The notes: generated by a model from the sequence alone, not told the origin. Shown: positions 36,426 to 45,792, numbered from the stretch's first letter. The stretch is DNA of 64,000 nt from Corallococcus coralloides DSM 2259 (GCF_000255295.1 NC_017030.1:2356001-2420000); one strand, 5' to 3'. Numbers and translations are program-made.

Positions 36426-37391
36426 ATGGCCCGCCCTCCCATCACCAACGACTTCTCCTGGTCCAAGAGCCGCCACGAGAAGTTCTCCGAGTGCCTCCGG
36501 GCCTACTACCTCTACTACTACCGCTCCTGGGGCGGTTGGGAGGCGGAGGCGGCGAAGGACGTGCGCGAGCTCTACGTCCTCAAGAAGCTGCACAACCGCT
36601 ACACCTGGGCGGGCAGCATCGTGCACGAGGCCCTCAAGGACGTGCTGCTGGACTGGCGCGCCGGCCGTGACGTGGACCCCGCGAAGGTGGAGGCGCGCAC
36701 GCACAAGCTGATGCAGGACGACTTCCGGCACTCGCGCTCCAAGGCCTACTGGACGACGAAGTACCGCAAGCCCTTCACCGGCCTCGCGGAGCACGAGTAC
36801 GCCGAGGACGTCCCCAACGAGTCCTGGAAGCAGAACTTCGAAACGGTGCGCAACGCGCTGACCTGGTTCTTCCAGTCGCGCTGGCCCACGGTGGCGAAGG
36901 GGCTCAAGCCCGCGCAGTGGCTGGAGGTGGACGCGGGCTTCGACTTCGCCCACTTCGTCATGGACGGCGTGAAGACCTTCGCCATCCCGGACTTCGCCTA
37001 CGTGGACGCCGAAGGCTCCGTCGTGGTGGTGGACTGGAAGACGGGCCGCTCGCGCGAGGGCTACGACGAGCAGGTGCTGGGCTACGCGCTCTACATCGCG
37101 CAGCGCTACCGCTACCCGCTGGAGAAGGTGCGCGCGTCGCTCGTGTACCTCAACGAGGGACTGGAGCACGACGTGACGGTGGATCCGTCCGCCATGGACT
37201 CCTTCCGCCAGCACTTCGCCCGGAGCGTGGAGGGGATGCGCGCGCTGCTCAAGGACCCTGCCACCAACACGCCGAAGGAGCCGGAGGCCTTCCCGCAGAC
37301 GGGGAACCTGGACGCCTGCGCCCGCTGCGTCTTCCGCCGTCCGTGTGGCCGGGAGCCCGCGGTGGCGCAGGCCCGGCCCCGGGTCGCCTGA
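36426..37391 (+). CDS. PD-(D/E)XK nuclease-family protein with probable Fe-S cluster (Cas4/AddB-like)
   Basis: 321 residues. SWSKSRHEKFSECLRAYYLYYY resembles the N-terminal first-cysteine block of AddB/Cas4-type nucleases. H..., IPDFAYVDAEG, VVVVDWKTGRS and a downstream QVLGYALYIAQRY give the RecB-motif order H-D-DxK-Q-Y. CARCVFRRPCGR near the C-terminus supplies three more cysteines, so a four-Cys Fe-S cluster clamp is likely. There is no helicase domain and no cas gene nearby. It probably processes DNA ends. It diverges from mutY and converges with tcdA. Confidence 0.8.
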   Translation: MARPPITNDFSWSKSRHEKFSECLRAYYLYYYRSWGGWEAEAAKDVRELYVLKKLHNRYTWAGSIVHEALKDVLLDWRAGRDVDPAKVEARTHKLMQDDFRHSRSKAYWTTKYRKPFTGLAEHEYAEDVPNESWKQNFETVRNALTWFFQSRWPTVAKGLKPAQWLEVDAGFDFAHFVMDGVKTFAIPDFAYVDAEGSVVVVDWKTGRSREGYDEQVLGYALYIAQRYRYPLEKVRASLVYLNEGLEHDVTVDPSAMDSFRQHFARSVEGMRALLKDPATNTPKEPEAFPQTGNLDACARCVFRRPCGREPAVAQARPRVA

Positions 37392-37398
37392 AACGCTG

Positions 37399-38298
37399 CT
37401 ACCGCGCGGAAGCGAGCCGGCGCACCACCACGCCCGCGGCGTTCATGCCGAAGGCGGAGGTGACGAACGCCACGCTGCCGTCAATCTGCGTGCGGTGGTC
37501 GCAGGTGTGGAACTCGTTGTCCTGCGGGCAGACGCACAGGAAGCCGTCGGTCGCGTCGTCGTAGTTGAGCGGCACCGGCTGCCGGCGCGTCTCGATGGAG
37601 TACACGGCGGTGATGCCCGTGTGGCGCTCCGTCTCCACGCCGTACTTGCGCTTGAGCAGCTTGCGGATGTCCTTGGCGAACGGGTCCATGTGCGTCTCGC
37701 TCAGGTCCTCCACGCGGATGGCCGTGGGGTCCAGGCGTCCCGCCGCGCCCATGGAGCTGACCACCGGCAGGCCCAGCGTCACGCACCGGTGCAACAGGTG
37801 CAGCTTCGCCTTCACGTTGTCGATGGCGTCCACCACGAAGTCGTAGCGGCCCGCGGGCAGGAGCGTCTCCGCCAGCTCCTCGCGGTAGAACTCGCGCAGG
37901 GCCTCCACCTTCGCCTGCGGGTTGATCTCCTGGCAGCGCTGGGCCATCAGCTCCGCCTTCGACTTGCCCACCGACTTCACCGTCGCGTGCAGCTGGCGGT
38001 TGGTGTTGGTGACGCACACGTCGTCGTGGTCCACCAGCGTGAGGCGGCCCACGCCGCTGCGCACCAGGCCCTCCGCGGTGAAGCTGCCCACGCCGCCCAG
38101 GCCGAACACCACCACGTGCGCGTTGGCCAGCCGCTCCATGGCGTTGTCGCCCAACAGGCGCGCCGTGCGGTCGAAGCGGCGCGAAAGCTTGAAGGGCTTG
38201 GCCAGCGAGGCCGCGGGCTCGACGGTGTTCGAAGCGGCCGGGGAGGCGGGGGGCGCCTCGGGCTCGGCGGTGGGGGTGGGGGCGGGCTGCGGGTTCAT
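37399..38298 (-). CDS. tcdA: tRNA threonylcarbamoyladenosine dehydratase (ThiF/MoeB family)
   Basis: 299 residues from ATG 38298 with GAGGAGC upstream. After a 35-residue disordered start it has the E1-like adenylation fold: GLGGVGS at 66-72, the DHDDVCVTNTNRQ nucleotide site and VVDAIDNVKAK. The sequence SSMGAAGRLDPT and the C-terminal block are typical of TcdA/CsdL. The enzyme cyclises t6A37 in tRNA to ct6A with ATP. It is followed on the plus side by a convergent nuclease gene only 7 bp away. Confidence 0.9.
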   Translation of the reverse strand: MNPQPAPTPTAEPEAPPASPAASNTVEPAASLAKPFKLSRRFDRTARLLGDNAMERLANAHVVVFGLGGVGSFTAEGLVRSGVGRLTLVDHDDVCVTNTNRQLHATVKSVGKSKAELMAQRCQEINPQAKVEALREFYREELAETLLPAGRYDFVVDAIDNVKAKLHLLHRCVTLGLPVVSSMGAAGRLDPTAIRVEDLSETHMDPFAKDIRKLLKRKYGVETERHTGITAVYSIETRRQPVPLNYDDATDGFLCVCPQDNEFHTCDHRTQIDGSVAFVTSAFGMNAAGVVVRRLASAR

Positions 38299-38327
38299 GA
38301 AGGGCTCCTCTATCACGCGACGCTCGC

Positions 38328-39125
38328 CTACCGCGAAGGGGAGGGGAAAGCTTCCCGGAAGAGGCGCCGGGCGTTCTCGGTCGTCCGCTGGGCGAGCGCC
38401 TCCACCGGCTCCCCCAGCACGTGCGCCATGCCCGCGAGGATGTGGGGCAGGTAGCCGGGTTCGGAGCGCTGTCCCCGGAAGGGCGTGGGCGCCTGGTCCG
38501 GCGAGTCCGTCTCCGCCACCAGCCGGTCCGCCGGAATCACGCGCAGGGCGTCCAGCGGCTTGCGCGCCTCCGCCCACGTCACCGGGCCCGCGAAGGAGAA
38601 GTGACAGCCCTTCTGGATGTAGAAGCGCGCCAGCTCCGCGCCGCCGCTGTAGCTGTGCATCAGGATGCCGGCCTCCGGCCAGGCTTCCGCCTTCAGGAAC
38701 TCCATCAGCGCCGGGTGCAGCCGGTGGCAGTGCATCAGCACCGGCAGCCCGTGCTTGCGCGCCAGGGCCAGGTGGCCGCGCAGCACCGCCAGCTGCCGCT
38801 CCAGCGGGGCGCCAGGGAGGGACGGGCCGTCCAGGCCGCACTCGCCCACCGCCACCGCGCCGCCCTGGGACAGCAGCGCGTCCAGCCGCTCCAGGTGCGC
38901 GCCGTCATCCTCCGGCGGCAGGTCCGGCAGGAACTGGGGATGGATGCCCAGCCCCACCTGGATGCGCGCGTCCTTTCGCGGCAGCGCGAGCAATGGCTCC
39001 CACGTGTCCGGGCCCACCGCGGGGATGAGGATGCCGTGCAGGCCCGCGGCCCAGGCACGCGCGACAACGCTGTCGCGGTCCGGGTCGAAGCGCGAGGCGT
39101 CCAGATGGCAGTGCGTGTCGATCAT
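38328..39125 (-). CDS. TatD-family metal-dependent hydrolase
   Basis: 265 residues starting at ATG 39125 (MIDTHCHLD), chosen because the family begins with this metal-binding HxH; an ATG at 39158 adds 11 residues with no counterpart. Other ligands are the Glu in VGECGLDG, the histidines in MHCHR and MHSYSGG, and the Asp in AETDSP. TatD proteins are 3'-5' exonucleases or D-aminoacyl-type hydrolases in nucleic-acid quality control. The gene lies 29 bp upstream of tcdA on the same strand. Confidence 0.9.
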   Translation of the reverse strand: MIDTHCHLDASRFDPDRDSVVARAWAAGLHGILIPAVGPDTWEPLLALPRKDARIQVGLGIHPQFLPDLPPEDDGAHLERLDALLSQGGAVAVGECGLDGPSLPGAPLERQLAVLRGHLALARKHGLPVLMHCHRLHPALMEFLKAEAWPEAGILMHSYSGGAELARFYIQKGCHFSFAGPVTWAEARKPLDALRVIPADRLVAETDSPDQAPTPFRGQRSEPGYLPHILAGMAHVLGEPVEALAQRTTENARRLFREAFPSPSR

Positions 39126-39264
39126 TGAGCACCCTTCTTCGCAGACCCGTTCAATCACTGACAGCCCTGGATGGCGTGCCCTTCAAGGCGTCCCGGCACC
39201 CATGAACGCGAAGCTAAGACGCGCCCCCTGACTTTGGATCCATCGCGATTGTGGAGGCGTGGAA

Positions 39265-40734
39265 ATGACCAAGCGTGTGGTGTTGGGGGCGCTGTTCGGG
39301 GCACTGGCGGTGCTGGGCACGGGCTGTGGCGACGAGTGCGTCGATCAGTTCGACTGCCGTGACAAGGGCGCCGCCCCGGCGGGCCAGGAATGGATCTGCA
39401 ACGCGGACAACAAGTGCGAGCTGCAGAACCTCGTGCTCCCGCCGGAAGAGGACGCCGGCACGGAAGAGGACGCGGGCACGGAGGTCGACGCGGGCGCCGA
39501 GGTCGACGCGGGCACGGAGGTCGACGCGGGCACCGAGGACGCCGGGACGGAAGTGGACGCCGGCACCGACGCGGGCATGAACGTGGCCAAGGGCGACGCG
39601 TGCACCGCGTCCACGGACTGCATGGCGGGTCTGCGCTGCGAGGCCGCCACCTGCCAGTCGCTCCTCATCGCCGTGACGGGCAACGACGGCGGCACGCGCG
39701 CGCTGGTGACGGAATACGACGTGCCGGGGATGACGTCGCTCAGCGCCAACGGCGTCGCCAGCGCCTACCCGCGCTTCGGCCCGGACGGCGCCCAGGTGGC
39801 CTTCGTGCAGGGTGACGTCACCGGCGCCGCGGGTGAGCTCGCGGTGCGCCCCGTGCCGCTCACGGCCGACGCGCCCACCGTGCTGACCACGGGCACGGCC
39901 GCTGGCGGTGCGCGCATCCGCTACATGGAGTGGGAGCCGGGCAGCCTCATCGCCTGGGTGCGCGGCAGCACGGGCATCTCCACCATCGCGGCGACGGGCG
40001 GCTCGCCCGCGCAGGCCACCGGCAACGGCACCTTCCCGGACTGGGCGCCCAACGGCACGGATTACGCGTACAGCGCCGCGGGCAACGGCATCTACGTCTC
40101 CACGGGCGGCGCCGCTCCGGCTCCGCTGGCGGGGTCGCCCACCTCGGGCGAGCAGCCGCACTACAACCGCACCACCTCGCAGCTGCTCTTCCTGGCCAAC
40201 CCGGAAGGCACCACCGTGAACTTCGGCACGGAGGCCACCCCGGTGCTCAAGCTGTACTCGCTGCCGGTGACGGGCGGCGGCGACCCGAAGCTGCTCGCGG
40301 GCACCTCGACCCGGGCCGTGGAGGGCGGCTCGGTGGATTCGTACATCGCGAACCCGAACTGGTCGCCGGACGGCAAATGGGTGGCGTACGTGCGCGCGAA
40401 CTTCCTGCTCGTCAACAACGCGGCCACGCTGTGCGGCAACGTTGGCGCGGAGCTGTGCGGCACCGACCGGGGCAACGACATCTACGTGCAGGGCGTGGAC
40501 AGCTCGGGCGGGAAGCTGGGCGAGCCGGTGCTCTTCGCGGAGAACGCCACGCTGCCGTCGTTCTCCCCGGACGGCCGGCTCGTGGCCTACATCTTCGGTG
40601 GCCAGCTCGTCGTGCGGGCCATCGACCCGGCCACGGGCGCCGCGACCGGCACGGCCATCACCCACCCGAAGGACACGTACACGGTGCTGACGAGCGAGGG
40701 TGACGACCACCGCCCGCGCTGGCAGCCCCGCTAG
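39265..40734 (+). CDS. Lipoprotein with Asp-Ala-Gly repeats and TolB-like beta-propeller
   Basis: 489 residues from ATG 39265, with GGAGG nine bases upstream. Residues 1-21 form a lipoprotein signal (VLGTGC). A Cys-rich segment follows, then about seven copies of a six-residue unit of the type E/V-D-A-G-T-E (nt about 39456-39580), an acidic stalk. A second cysteine motif (CTASTDCMAGLRCEAATC) resembles the four-Cys modules of myxobacterial surface proteins. The rest has PD40/TolB propeller strands: YPRFGPDGAQVAF, PNWSPDGKWVAY and PSFSPDGRLVAY. It is likely outer-membrane anchored and surface exposed, perhaps binding proteins or sugars. Confidence 0.8.
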   Translation: MTKRVVLGALFGALAVLGTGCGDECVDQFDCRDKGAAPAGQEWICNADNKCELQNLVLPPEEDAGTEEDAGTEVDAGAEVDAGTEVDAGTEDAGTEVDAGTDAGMNVAKGDACTASTDCMAGLRCEAATCQSLLIAVTGNDGGTRALVTEYDVPGMTSLSANGVASAYPRFGPDGAQVAFVQGDVTGAAGELAVRPVPLTADAPTVLTTGTAAGGARIRYMEWEPGSLIAWVRGSTGISTIAATGGSPAQATGNGTFPDWAPNGTDYAYSAAGNGIYVSTGGAAPAPLAGSPTSGEQPHYNRTTSQLLFLANPEGTTVNFGTEATPVLKLYSLPVTGGGDPKLLAGTSTRAVEGGSVDSYIANPNWSPDGKWVAYVRANFLLVNNAATLCGNVGAELCGTDRGNDIYVQGVDSSGGKLGEPVLFAENATLPSFSPDGRLVAYIFGGQLVVRAIDPATGAATGTAITHPKDTYTVLTSEGDDHRPRWQPR

Positions 40735-40747
40735 CCACACGCCTCCC

Positions 40748-40768
40748 AAGCCCCGGACTCCGGGGCTT
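40748..40768. terminator. Hairpin after the propeller lipoprotein
   Basis: AAGCCCCGG / CCGGGGCTT, perfect 9-bp arms with a 3-base loop, 14 bp after the stop codon. No T-tract follows; it is the first of two successive hairpins. Confidence 0.6.
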
Positions 40769-40770
40769 CC

Positions 40771-40808
40771 CGGCCCGTGTTTCCCATTTCTCAAGGGAAC
40801 ACGGGCCG
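40771..40808. terminator. Second hairpin after the propeller lipoprotein
   Basis: CGGCCCGTGTTTCCC pairs with GGGAACACGGGCCG with a single bulged T and a short loop. It directly follows the first hairpin, so the pair may work together or in both directions. Confidence 0.6.
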
Positions 40809-41085
40809 TCGTGTTTCAGGTGCGAAGCGCGCCGCACACCCGGCGCGAAGTGACGAACGCGGGCAGTCTAGGGTCCGGATGAACCCCGAGCGGATCCATT
40901 ACCCGGTCCAGCGGATCCACGTTCCAGGACGAAAAGGGAGGGGAGAAGGGCTCCACCCGCGCTCACGCGAAACGCGGCACCTGGTGGAGGAAGACTGACA
41001 GCCGTGTCGCGGCGGCTCCGCGCCCGCGCGCTCCCTGGTGATGGAGCACGGCCTGGGCTTCGCGGGCCTTGGACGCGGGCGCTTT

Positions 41086-41334
41086 TCAGCCCACGACGAC
41101 GATGCGGCGGCCCAGCGCGCGGGTCATCTGCGGGGACGTGACGAGCTCCAGCACGCCGCTCATCTCTCCGCCCGCCGTGTCGAACGCCGCCGCGATGACT
41201 TCGCCCACGGTGAGCTGGGCCTTCTGGGCCGCCACCCGCGCGCGCTTCGCCGTGCGACGCAGCGCGGGCATCACCCGCCGACCCTGCCGCCGCACCGTGC
41301 CACCCTTCGTCTTGCCTGCGGTCCGCTTCGCCAT
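41086..41334 (-). CDS. Small basic hypothetical protein
   Basis: 82 residues from ATG 41334, with GGAGGAACC directly upstream, a strong ribosome site that supports a real gene. The first 35 residues are rich in Lys and Arg (AKRTAGKTKGGTVRRQGRR), and the rest forms an amphipathic helix with LTVGEVIAAAFDTAG. The basic tail followed by a compact helix suggests binding to nucleic acid or to histone-like partners, but I recognise no family. It stands alone. Confidence 0.6.
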   Translation of the reverse strand: MAKRTAGKTKGGTVRRQGRRVMPALRRTAKRARVAAQKAQLTVGEVIAAAFDTAGGEMSGVLELVTSPQMTRALGRRIVVVG

Positions 41335-41700
41335 GGTTCCTCCCGCCACTGCCGACACGCGGGTGAGTACCTCGTCGGTCTGACACCATGCAGGCGAGGT
41401 GCCAGGGCTCAGCCTCCCCGTCAGGTTCCTGAATCCAGGGGTTTTCCTCGCGGGTAGCGGGTTTCCGAGGGGCGAGCAGGCCTTCCTTTTTTCAGCCCTT
41501 CAGGGTCGTTCCTCGTTCTGTCGAGTTTTTCGTTCACCCAGTGCGGCGATTTCCACGCATCGTTCAATGGCGCGCACCTACCCGAGGTCGTGCGACGACA
41601 GGGCTGGGTCGGGTGTCACCCCCTGGCCACAGTCCCTGCGGGCAGGCGACCACGGTGCGGTTGGGACGCGGCGGGGCTTTGGGGTAGAGGGCGGGCGCCC
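41335..41700. other. Gene-free divergent promoter region
   Basis: 366 bases between the small basic protein (minus) and the DHH phosphoesterase (plus). The part from about 41490 to 41570 is richer in T and lower in GC than its surroundings, as expected for promoters, but I find no clear -35/-10 or -24/-12 match and no coding frame. Confidence 0.55.
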
Positions 41701-42663
41701 ATGCGAGTCCAGGTCCTCTTCCACGACAACTGTTTCGACGGCGCGGCCAGCGCCGCGGTCTTCACCCGCTTCTACCGGGAGCGCGTGCGCGCGGACGCGA
41801 CGTTCAGCTACCGGGGGCTGGCCCACAAGCCAGGGGCGGAGGGCATCGACCCGGCCGTCTTCACCGGCGACGAGAACGTCATCGTCGACTTCCGCTACAG
41901 CCAGGACGCGCGGCTCACCTGGTGGTTCGACCACCACGCCTCCGCCTTCCAGCAGCCCGGCGACGAGCCCCACTTCCAGCGCGACACCAGCGGCCGGAAG
42001 TTCCACGACCCGCACCGCAAGAGCTGCACGCTGTACCTGGCGGACGTGGCGCGCGAGCGCTTCGGCTGGGACGCGTCCCCGCTCAAGGACCTGCTGTACT
42101 GGGCGGAGATCATCGACGGCGCGCAGTTCCCCAGCCCCCAGATGGCGGTGGCGCTGGAGGAGCCCGCGCTGCGCATCATGACGGTGCTGGAGGCGACGAA
42201 GGACGACACGCTCATCCCGGAGGTCATCCGGCGCATGCAGACGGACAGCCTGGCGGACATCGCCGCGTCGCCCCTCATCGCCGCCCCGCTGGAGCCGCTG
42301 CTCTTTAAGCACCAGCGCAACATCGACCTCGTGCGCGAGAAGGCCCGGTACGAGAACGGCGTCGTCTCCTTCGACCTGGTGGACGAGGGCGTGGACAGCC
42401 TCAACAAGTTCATCGCGTACGCGCTCTATCCGGACGCGCGCTACACGCTGTGGGTGGGGAAGGGCGCGTCGCGCGCCAAGGTCTCGCTGGGCTCCAACCC
42501 GTGGAAGCCGGAGACGCGCAAGCACGACCTGTCCGCCATCGCCGGCCGCTACGGCGGGGGCGGTCATCCGGTGGTGGCCGCGGCGAGCTTCAAGGCGGAT
42601 CAGGCCGACAAGGCCCGGGCCGCGTACCAGGAGATTCTCGCGGAGCTGTCCGGCGCGCGCTGA
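41701..42663 (+). CDS. DHH-family phosphoesterase
   Basis: 320 residues. The DHH domain shows LFHDNCFDGAASA (metal-binding D..D), IVDFRYS and the defining WWFDHHAS. The DHHA1 domain near the C-terminus shows AGRYGGGGHPVVAAAS. Members hydrolyse phosphodiesters such as nanoRNA, pAp or cyclic dinucleotides with Mn. No sensor domain or membrane helix is present, so this is a stand-alone cytosolic enzyme; whether it acts on oligoribonucleotides or cyclic nucleotides cannot be decided here. Confidence 0.88.
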   Translation: MRVQVLFHDNCFDGAASAAVFTRFYRERVRADATFSYRGLAHKPGAEGIDPAVFTGDENVIVDFRYSQDARLTWWFDHHASAFQQPGDEPHFQRDTSGRKFHDPHRKSCTLYLADVARERFGWDASPLKDLLYWAEIIDGAQFPSPQMAVALEEPALRIMTVLEATKDDTLIPEVIRRMQTDSLADIAASPLIAAPLEPLLFKHQRNIDLVREKARYENGVVSFDLVDEGVDSLNKFIAYALYPDARYTLWVGKGASRAKVSLGSNPWKPETRKHDLSAIAGRYGGGGHPVVAAASFKADQADKARAAYQEILAELSGAR

Positions 42664-42684
42664 AGCGCCGGGCCTTCGCGGGAG

Positions 42685-43266
42685 CTAGGGGCGGGCGAAG
42701 AGGTCGAAGCCCGCCTGCCGCAAGAGCCGCACCACCGACAGCATGGGCAGCCCCTGCACGTTGGTGCGGTCGCCCTCCAGCTTCTGGAGCAGCGCCTGCC
42801 CGCGGCCCTCCACGCGGTAGCTGCCCGCGCAGCCCTCCCACTCACCGGTGTCCAGGTAGCGCTCCAGCTCCTCCGCCGGCACGGGGAAGAACGTGAGGCG
42901 CGTGTCCTCCGCCGTCTCGGAGTGGTGGCCGCCCGGCCCCAGCAGGCACACGGCGGTGTGGATGACGTGGGTGTTCCCCAGCAGGCGCGTCAGCTGCGCG
43001 CGCGCCGCGTCCCGGTCCTGGGGCTTGCCCAGCACGTCGCGGCCCACCTCCACCAGCTGATCCGCGCCCAGCACCCAGGCGTCAGGATGGCGCTCTTGCA
43101 CCGCGCGGGCCTTGCGCACGGCGAGCATCCGCACGGCCTCCTCGGCGGGCAGGTCCGCGGGGACGTGCTCGTCCACGCCGGGGGCTTCGGTGCGGTAGGG
43201 CACGCCCAGCCCGTCCATCAAGGCCCGGCGCGCGCTGGAGGTGGATGCCAGGATGAGTTCGCTCAT
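42685..43266 (-). CDS. maf: Maf-family nucleoside triphosphate pyrophosphatase
   Basis: 193 residues from ATG 43266. It begins with [19 protein letters not shown], the Maf substrate loop (S-x-R-R), followed by [23 protein letters not shown] and the catalytic-loop stretch [27 protein letters not shown] and TNVQGLPM are late family blocks. Maf proteins hydrolyse non-canonical or methylated nucleotides, or dTTP/UTP, and are linked to septum control. The gene converges on the DHH gene. Confidence 0.92.
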   Translation of the reverse strand: MSELILASTSSARRALMDGLGVPYRTEAPGVDEHVPADLPAEEAVRMLAVRKARAVQERHPDAWVLGADQLVEVGRDVLGKPQDRDAARAQLTRLLGNTHVIHTAVCLLGPGGHHSETAEDTRLTFFPVPAEELERYLDTGEWEGCAGSYRVEGRGQALLQKLEGDRTNVQGLPMLSVVRLLRQAGFDLFARP

Positions 43267-43371
43267 GGAGGCCGGAAGGGTAGTGCAGCCGGGGAGGGGA
43301 GGGGACCCCCCAGGCGGGCAGGCACGTCCCCGCTTCCTGTGCATGGGGCGGATGCCATAGCCTCCCTGCCC

Positions 43372-44604
43372 ATGTCGCGGCGCGGTCTGCTCGCTGTCTG
43401 TCTCCTCCTGCTCGCTTCCTGCAAACGACCCCCTCCGGCGGACGCCGACGCGGGCACGGATGCGGGAGCGCTCGCGGAAGGCCCCCTGGACGCGGGCCCC
43501 CACGCCTCCCTGAAAACTCCGGAGACGCTCCCGGACGACGCGGTGGCGGAGGTGCATCCGCTGGCGGTGTGCGACGCGAAGGGCGGAGCCCCCCTGGACG
43601 CGGCCCGCGACTACTACGACGCCGGCCACTACGCGGAGGCGCTCTCCTGTGCCGCGCAGGCCGCCGCGCTGGAGCCGGACCTCGCCGCCGCCCACGCGGA
43701 ACGGGGCGCCGCGCTGGCCGCGCTCAACCGCGAGCCGGAGGCGCAGCTTGCCTACGCGCGCGCTCTGGCCATCGACCCGGGGGACGCGGACGCGCTCCTG
43801 GGCGCCGCGCACCTGTACGCGGTGCAGCTGCCCTCCACGCGCGAGCGGGACGAACTGGGCGCCCTCTACGCCGAGCGCGGCCTGTCCCAGCCCTCCACGC
43901 CCCCGGAGCTCGTGCCGTCGCTGGCGCTGGTGGCCGCCATGGCCTTCAACGACCTGGGGCAGGCGGACCAGGCGCTGGACCGCGCTGCCATCGTGCTCGC
44001 CCGCGAGCCGGGCAACGCCGAGGCGAAGTACGAGAAGGCCCTGGCCCTCTTCGAGCTGTGCCGCTTCCGCGAGGCGAAGGTGGCCTTCGCCTCACTCCTG
44101 AAGGACAAGGACCGCGCGGCGCACGCGCACCAGCACCTGGGCCTGCTCCTGGAGCGCGATGGGCAGTGGGCCAAGGCGGAGGACCACTTCCAGAAGGCCC
44201 GCGCGCTGGAGCCCGAGGACTTCCCCCCGCCGCCCCTGCCGTCGCCGGACGAGTTCAAGGCCCAGGTGACGCGCGCGCTGGCGGACCTGCCCGCGGACAT
44301 GCGCCGCGACCTGGAGGGCGTGCCGGTGGCCACGGAGGAGATTCCCTCCGAGGACGACCTGCTCGCCAACCAGCCGCCCCTGTCGCCCACCATCCTGGGC
44401 CTTTTCAGGGGGCCCTCCCTCCAGGAGCCGTGCGACGGCTCGGAGACGCCCTGCCGCTCGGTGGCCCTCTACCGGCGCAACCTGGCCCGCGCGGTGCGCA
44501 CCCCCGAAGAGCTGCGCGAACAGATTCGCGTGACACTGCTGCATGAAATCGGGCATCTGCGCGGGGAAGACGACGAGGAACTGGCCGCGCGCGGCCTGGA
44601 GTGA
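43372..44604 (+). CDS. TPR lipoprotein with C-terminal minimal zincin (HExGH) domain
   Basis: 410 residues. Residues 1-17 form a lipoprotein signal (LLLLASC). An Asp/Ala/Gly stalk is followed by five or six TPR units (residues about 75-290). The last 110 residues match a small metallopeptidase domain (PF06262-like zincin) with [16 protein letters not shown], where the two histidines bind zinc and the Glu is catalytic; an acidic run downstream supplies the third ligand region. These zincins normally occur alone, so attachment to a TPR lipoprotein is unusual. The next gene starts 9 bp later. Confidence 0.8.
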   Translation: MSRRGLLAVCLLLLASCKRPPPADADAGTDAGALAEGPLDAGPHASLKTPETLPDDAVAEVHPLAVCDAKGGAPLDAARDYYDAGHYAEALSCAAQAAALEPDLAAAHAERGAALAALNREPEAQLAYARALAIDPGDADALLGAAHLYAVQLPSTRERDELGALYAERGLSQPSTPPELVPSLALVAAMAFNDLGQADQALDRAAIVLAREPGNAEAKYEKALALFELCRFREAKVAFASLLKDKDRAAHAHQHLGLLLERDGQWAKAEDHFQKARALEPEDFPPPPLPSPDEFKAQVTRALADLPADMRRDLEGVPVATEEIPSEDDLLANQPPLSPTILGLFRGPSLQEPCDGSETPCRSVALYRRNLARAVRTPEELREQIRVTLLHEIGHLRGEDDEELAARGLE

Positions 44605-44613
44605 GCTCAAGAC

Positions 44614-45792
44614 ATGCCTTCCCTTCCCACCGCCCGGGTCAGCCTCAAGGGCGCCAAGACGCTGCGTCGTGGCACCCCCTGGGTGTACCGCACGGAGCTC
44701 ACCGATGCCCCCGCCACCGACACGCCGGGCGCGGTGGTGGCCGTGGTGGATCCGCAGGGCAACCCCATCGGCCAGGCGCTCTACGCCCGCCGCTCCCCGC
44801 TCGCCCTGCGGCTGCTCACGCGCAAGGGGCCGAATGAGGAGAAGGTGGACGACGCCTTCTTCATCCGCCGCCTGGAGGCCGCGCTCGCCCGCCGCGCCGT
44901 GCTGCCGGGCCGGGACGGCCTGCGCCTGGTGCACGGCGAGGCGGACCTGCTCCCCGGCTTCTTCGTGGACCGCTACGGCCAGGGCCTCACGGTGCAGACG
45001 CTGTCGGAGGGCATGGACGCGCGCAAGGAGATGCTCGCGCGAGCGCTGGTGGAGAGGACGGGCGCGAGCCACGTGGTGTGCCGCGACGACGCCTCCGGCC
45101 GCGACTTCGAGAGCCTGCCCCGCGAGGTGCGCCTGCTGCACGGCGAGGGCGCCGCGCGCTTCACCTACCACGAGGGTGACAACCGCTTCGAAGTGGACCT
45201 GCTGGGCGACATGAAGACGGGCGCGTTCCTGGACCAGGTGGACAACCACCTGCGCGCGGGCGAGCTGGGCCGGGGCGAAGCGCTGGACTGCTTCAGCTAC
45301 CACGGCGGCTTCGCGCTCGCGCTCGCGAAGCACTGCACGTCGGTGCTCGCCGTGGAGCAGGACGCGAAGGCCGCTGCGCGCATCCAGACGAACGCGGAGG
45401 CCAACGGCCGCGCCAACGTGAAGGTGGAGAACGGCAACGCGTTCGACGTGCTGCGCCGCTTCGACCAGGAGGGCCGCCGCTTCGACACCATCGTCCTGGA
45501 CCCGCCCGGGCTGGCCAAGCGCCGCGAGGGCCTGGCCACCGCGCTGCGCGCCTACCACGAGCTCAACCTGCGCGCCCTGCGCTGCCTCAAGCCGGACGGC
45601 CTGCTGGTGACGTGCTCGTGCTCCGGGAAGCTGGACCGGCAGGGCTTCGAGTCCATGGTCCTGGACGCCGCCGCGGACGCGAAGCGCCCGGTGCAGATTC
45701 TGGAGCGGCGGGGCGCCGGGCTGGACCACCCCGTGCTCGCGGGCCTCGCGGAGACGGAGTACCTCAAGGCCCTCTACGTGCGCGCCCTTTAA
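44614..45792 (+). CDS. rlmI: Class I rRNA large-subunit cytosine methyltransferase (RlmI-like)
   Basis: 392 residues, close to E. coli RlmI (396). The N-terminal PUA-type domain (LKGAKTLRRGTPWVYRTEL) is followed by an EEHEE-like subdomain and a Rossmann methyltransferase with DCFSYHGGFALALAK as SAM motif, VVLD-type IVLDPPGLAKR and the TCSCSG block with the catalytic cysteine. It should make m5C in 23S rRNA. It is coupled closely (9 bp) to the TPR-zincin gene and converges with the Cys-rich protein gene. Confidence 0.88.
   Translation: MPSLPTARVSLKGAKTLRRGTPWVYRTELTDAPATDTPGAVVAVVDPQGNPIGQALYARRSPLALRLLTRKGPNEEKVDDAFFIRRLEAALARRAVLPGRDGLRLVHGEADLLPGFFVDRYGQGLTVQTLSEGMDARKEMLARALVERTGASHVVCRDDASGRDFESLPREVRLLHGEGAARFTYHEGDNRFEVDLLGDMKTGAFLDQVDNHLRAGELGRGEALDCFSYHGGFALALAKHCTSVLAVEQDAKAAARIQTNAEANGRANVKVENGNAFDVLRRFDQEGRRFDTIVLDPPGLAKRREGLATALRAYHELNLRALRCLKPDGLLVTCSCSGKLDRQGFESMVLDAAADAKRPVQILERRGAGLDHPVLAGLAETEYLKALYVRAL

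Larger units (their letters stand above)
40735..41085. other. Gene-free stretch between a lipoprotein and a small basic protein
   Basis: 351 bases without a supported gene. The first 75 bases hold two hairpins. At 40889-40898 and 40910-40919 the 10-mer AGCGGATCCA is repeated directly at a 21-bp step, two helical turns. The remainder shows no promoter consensus or structured RNA that I can defend. Confidence 0.6.
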
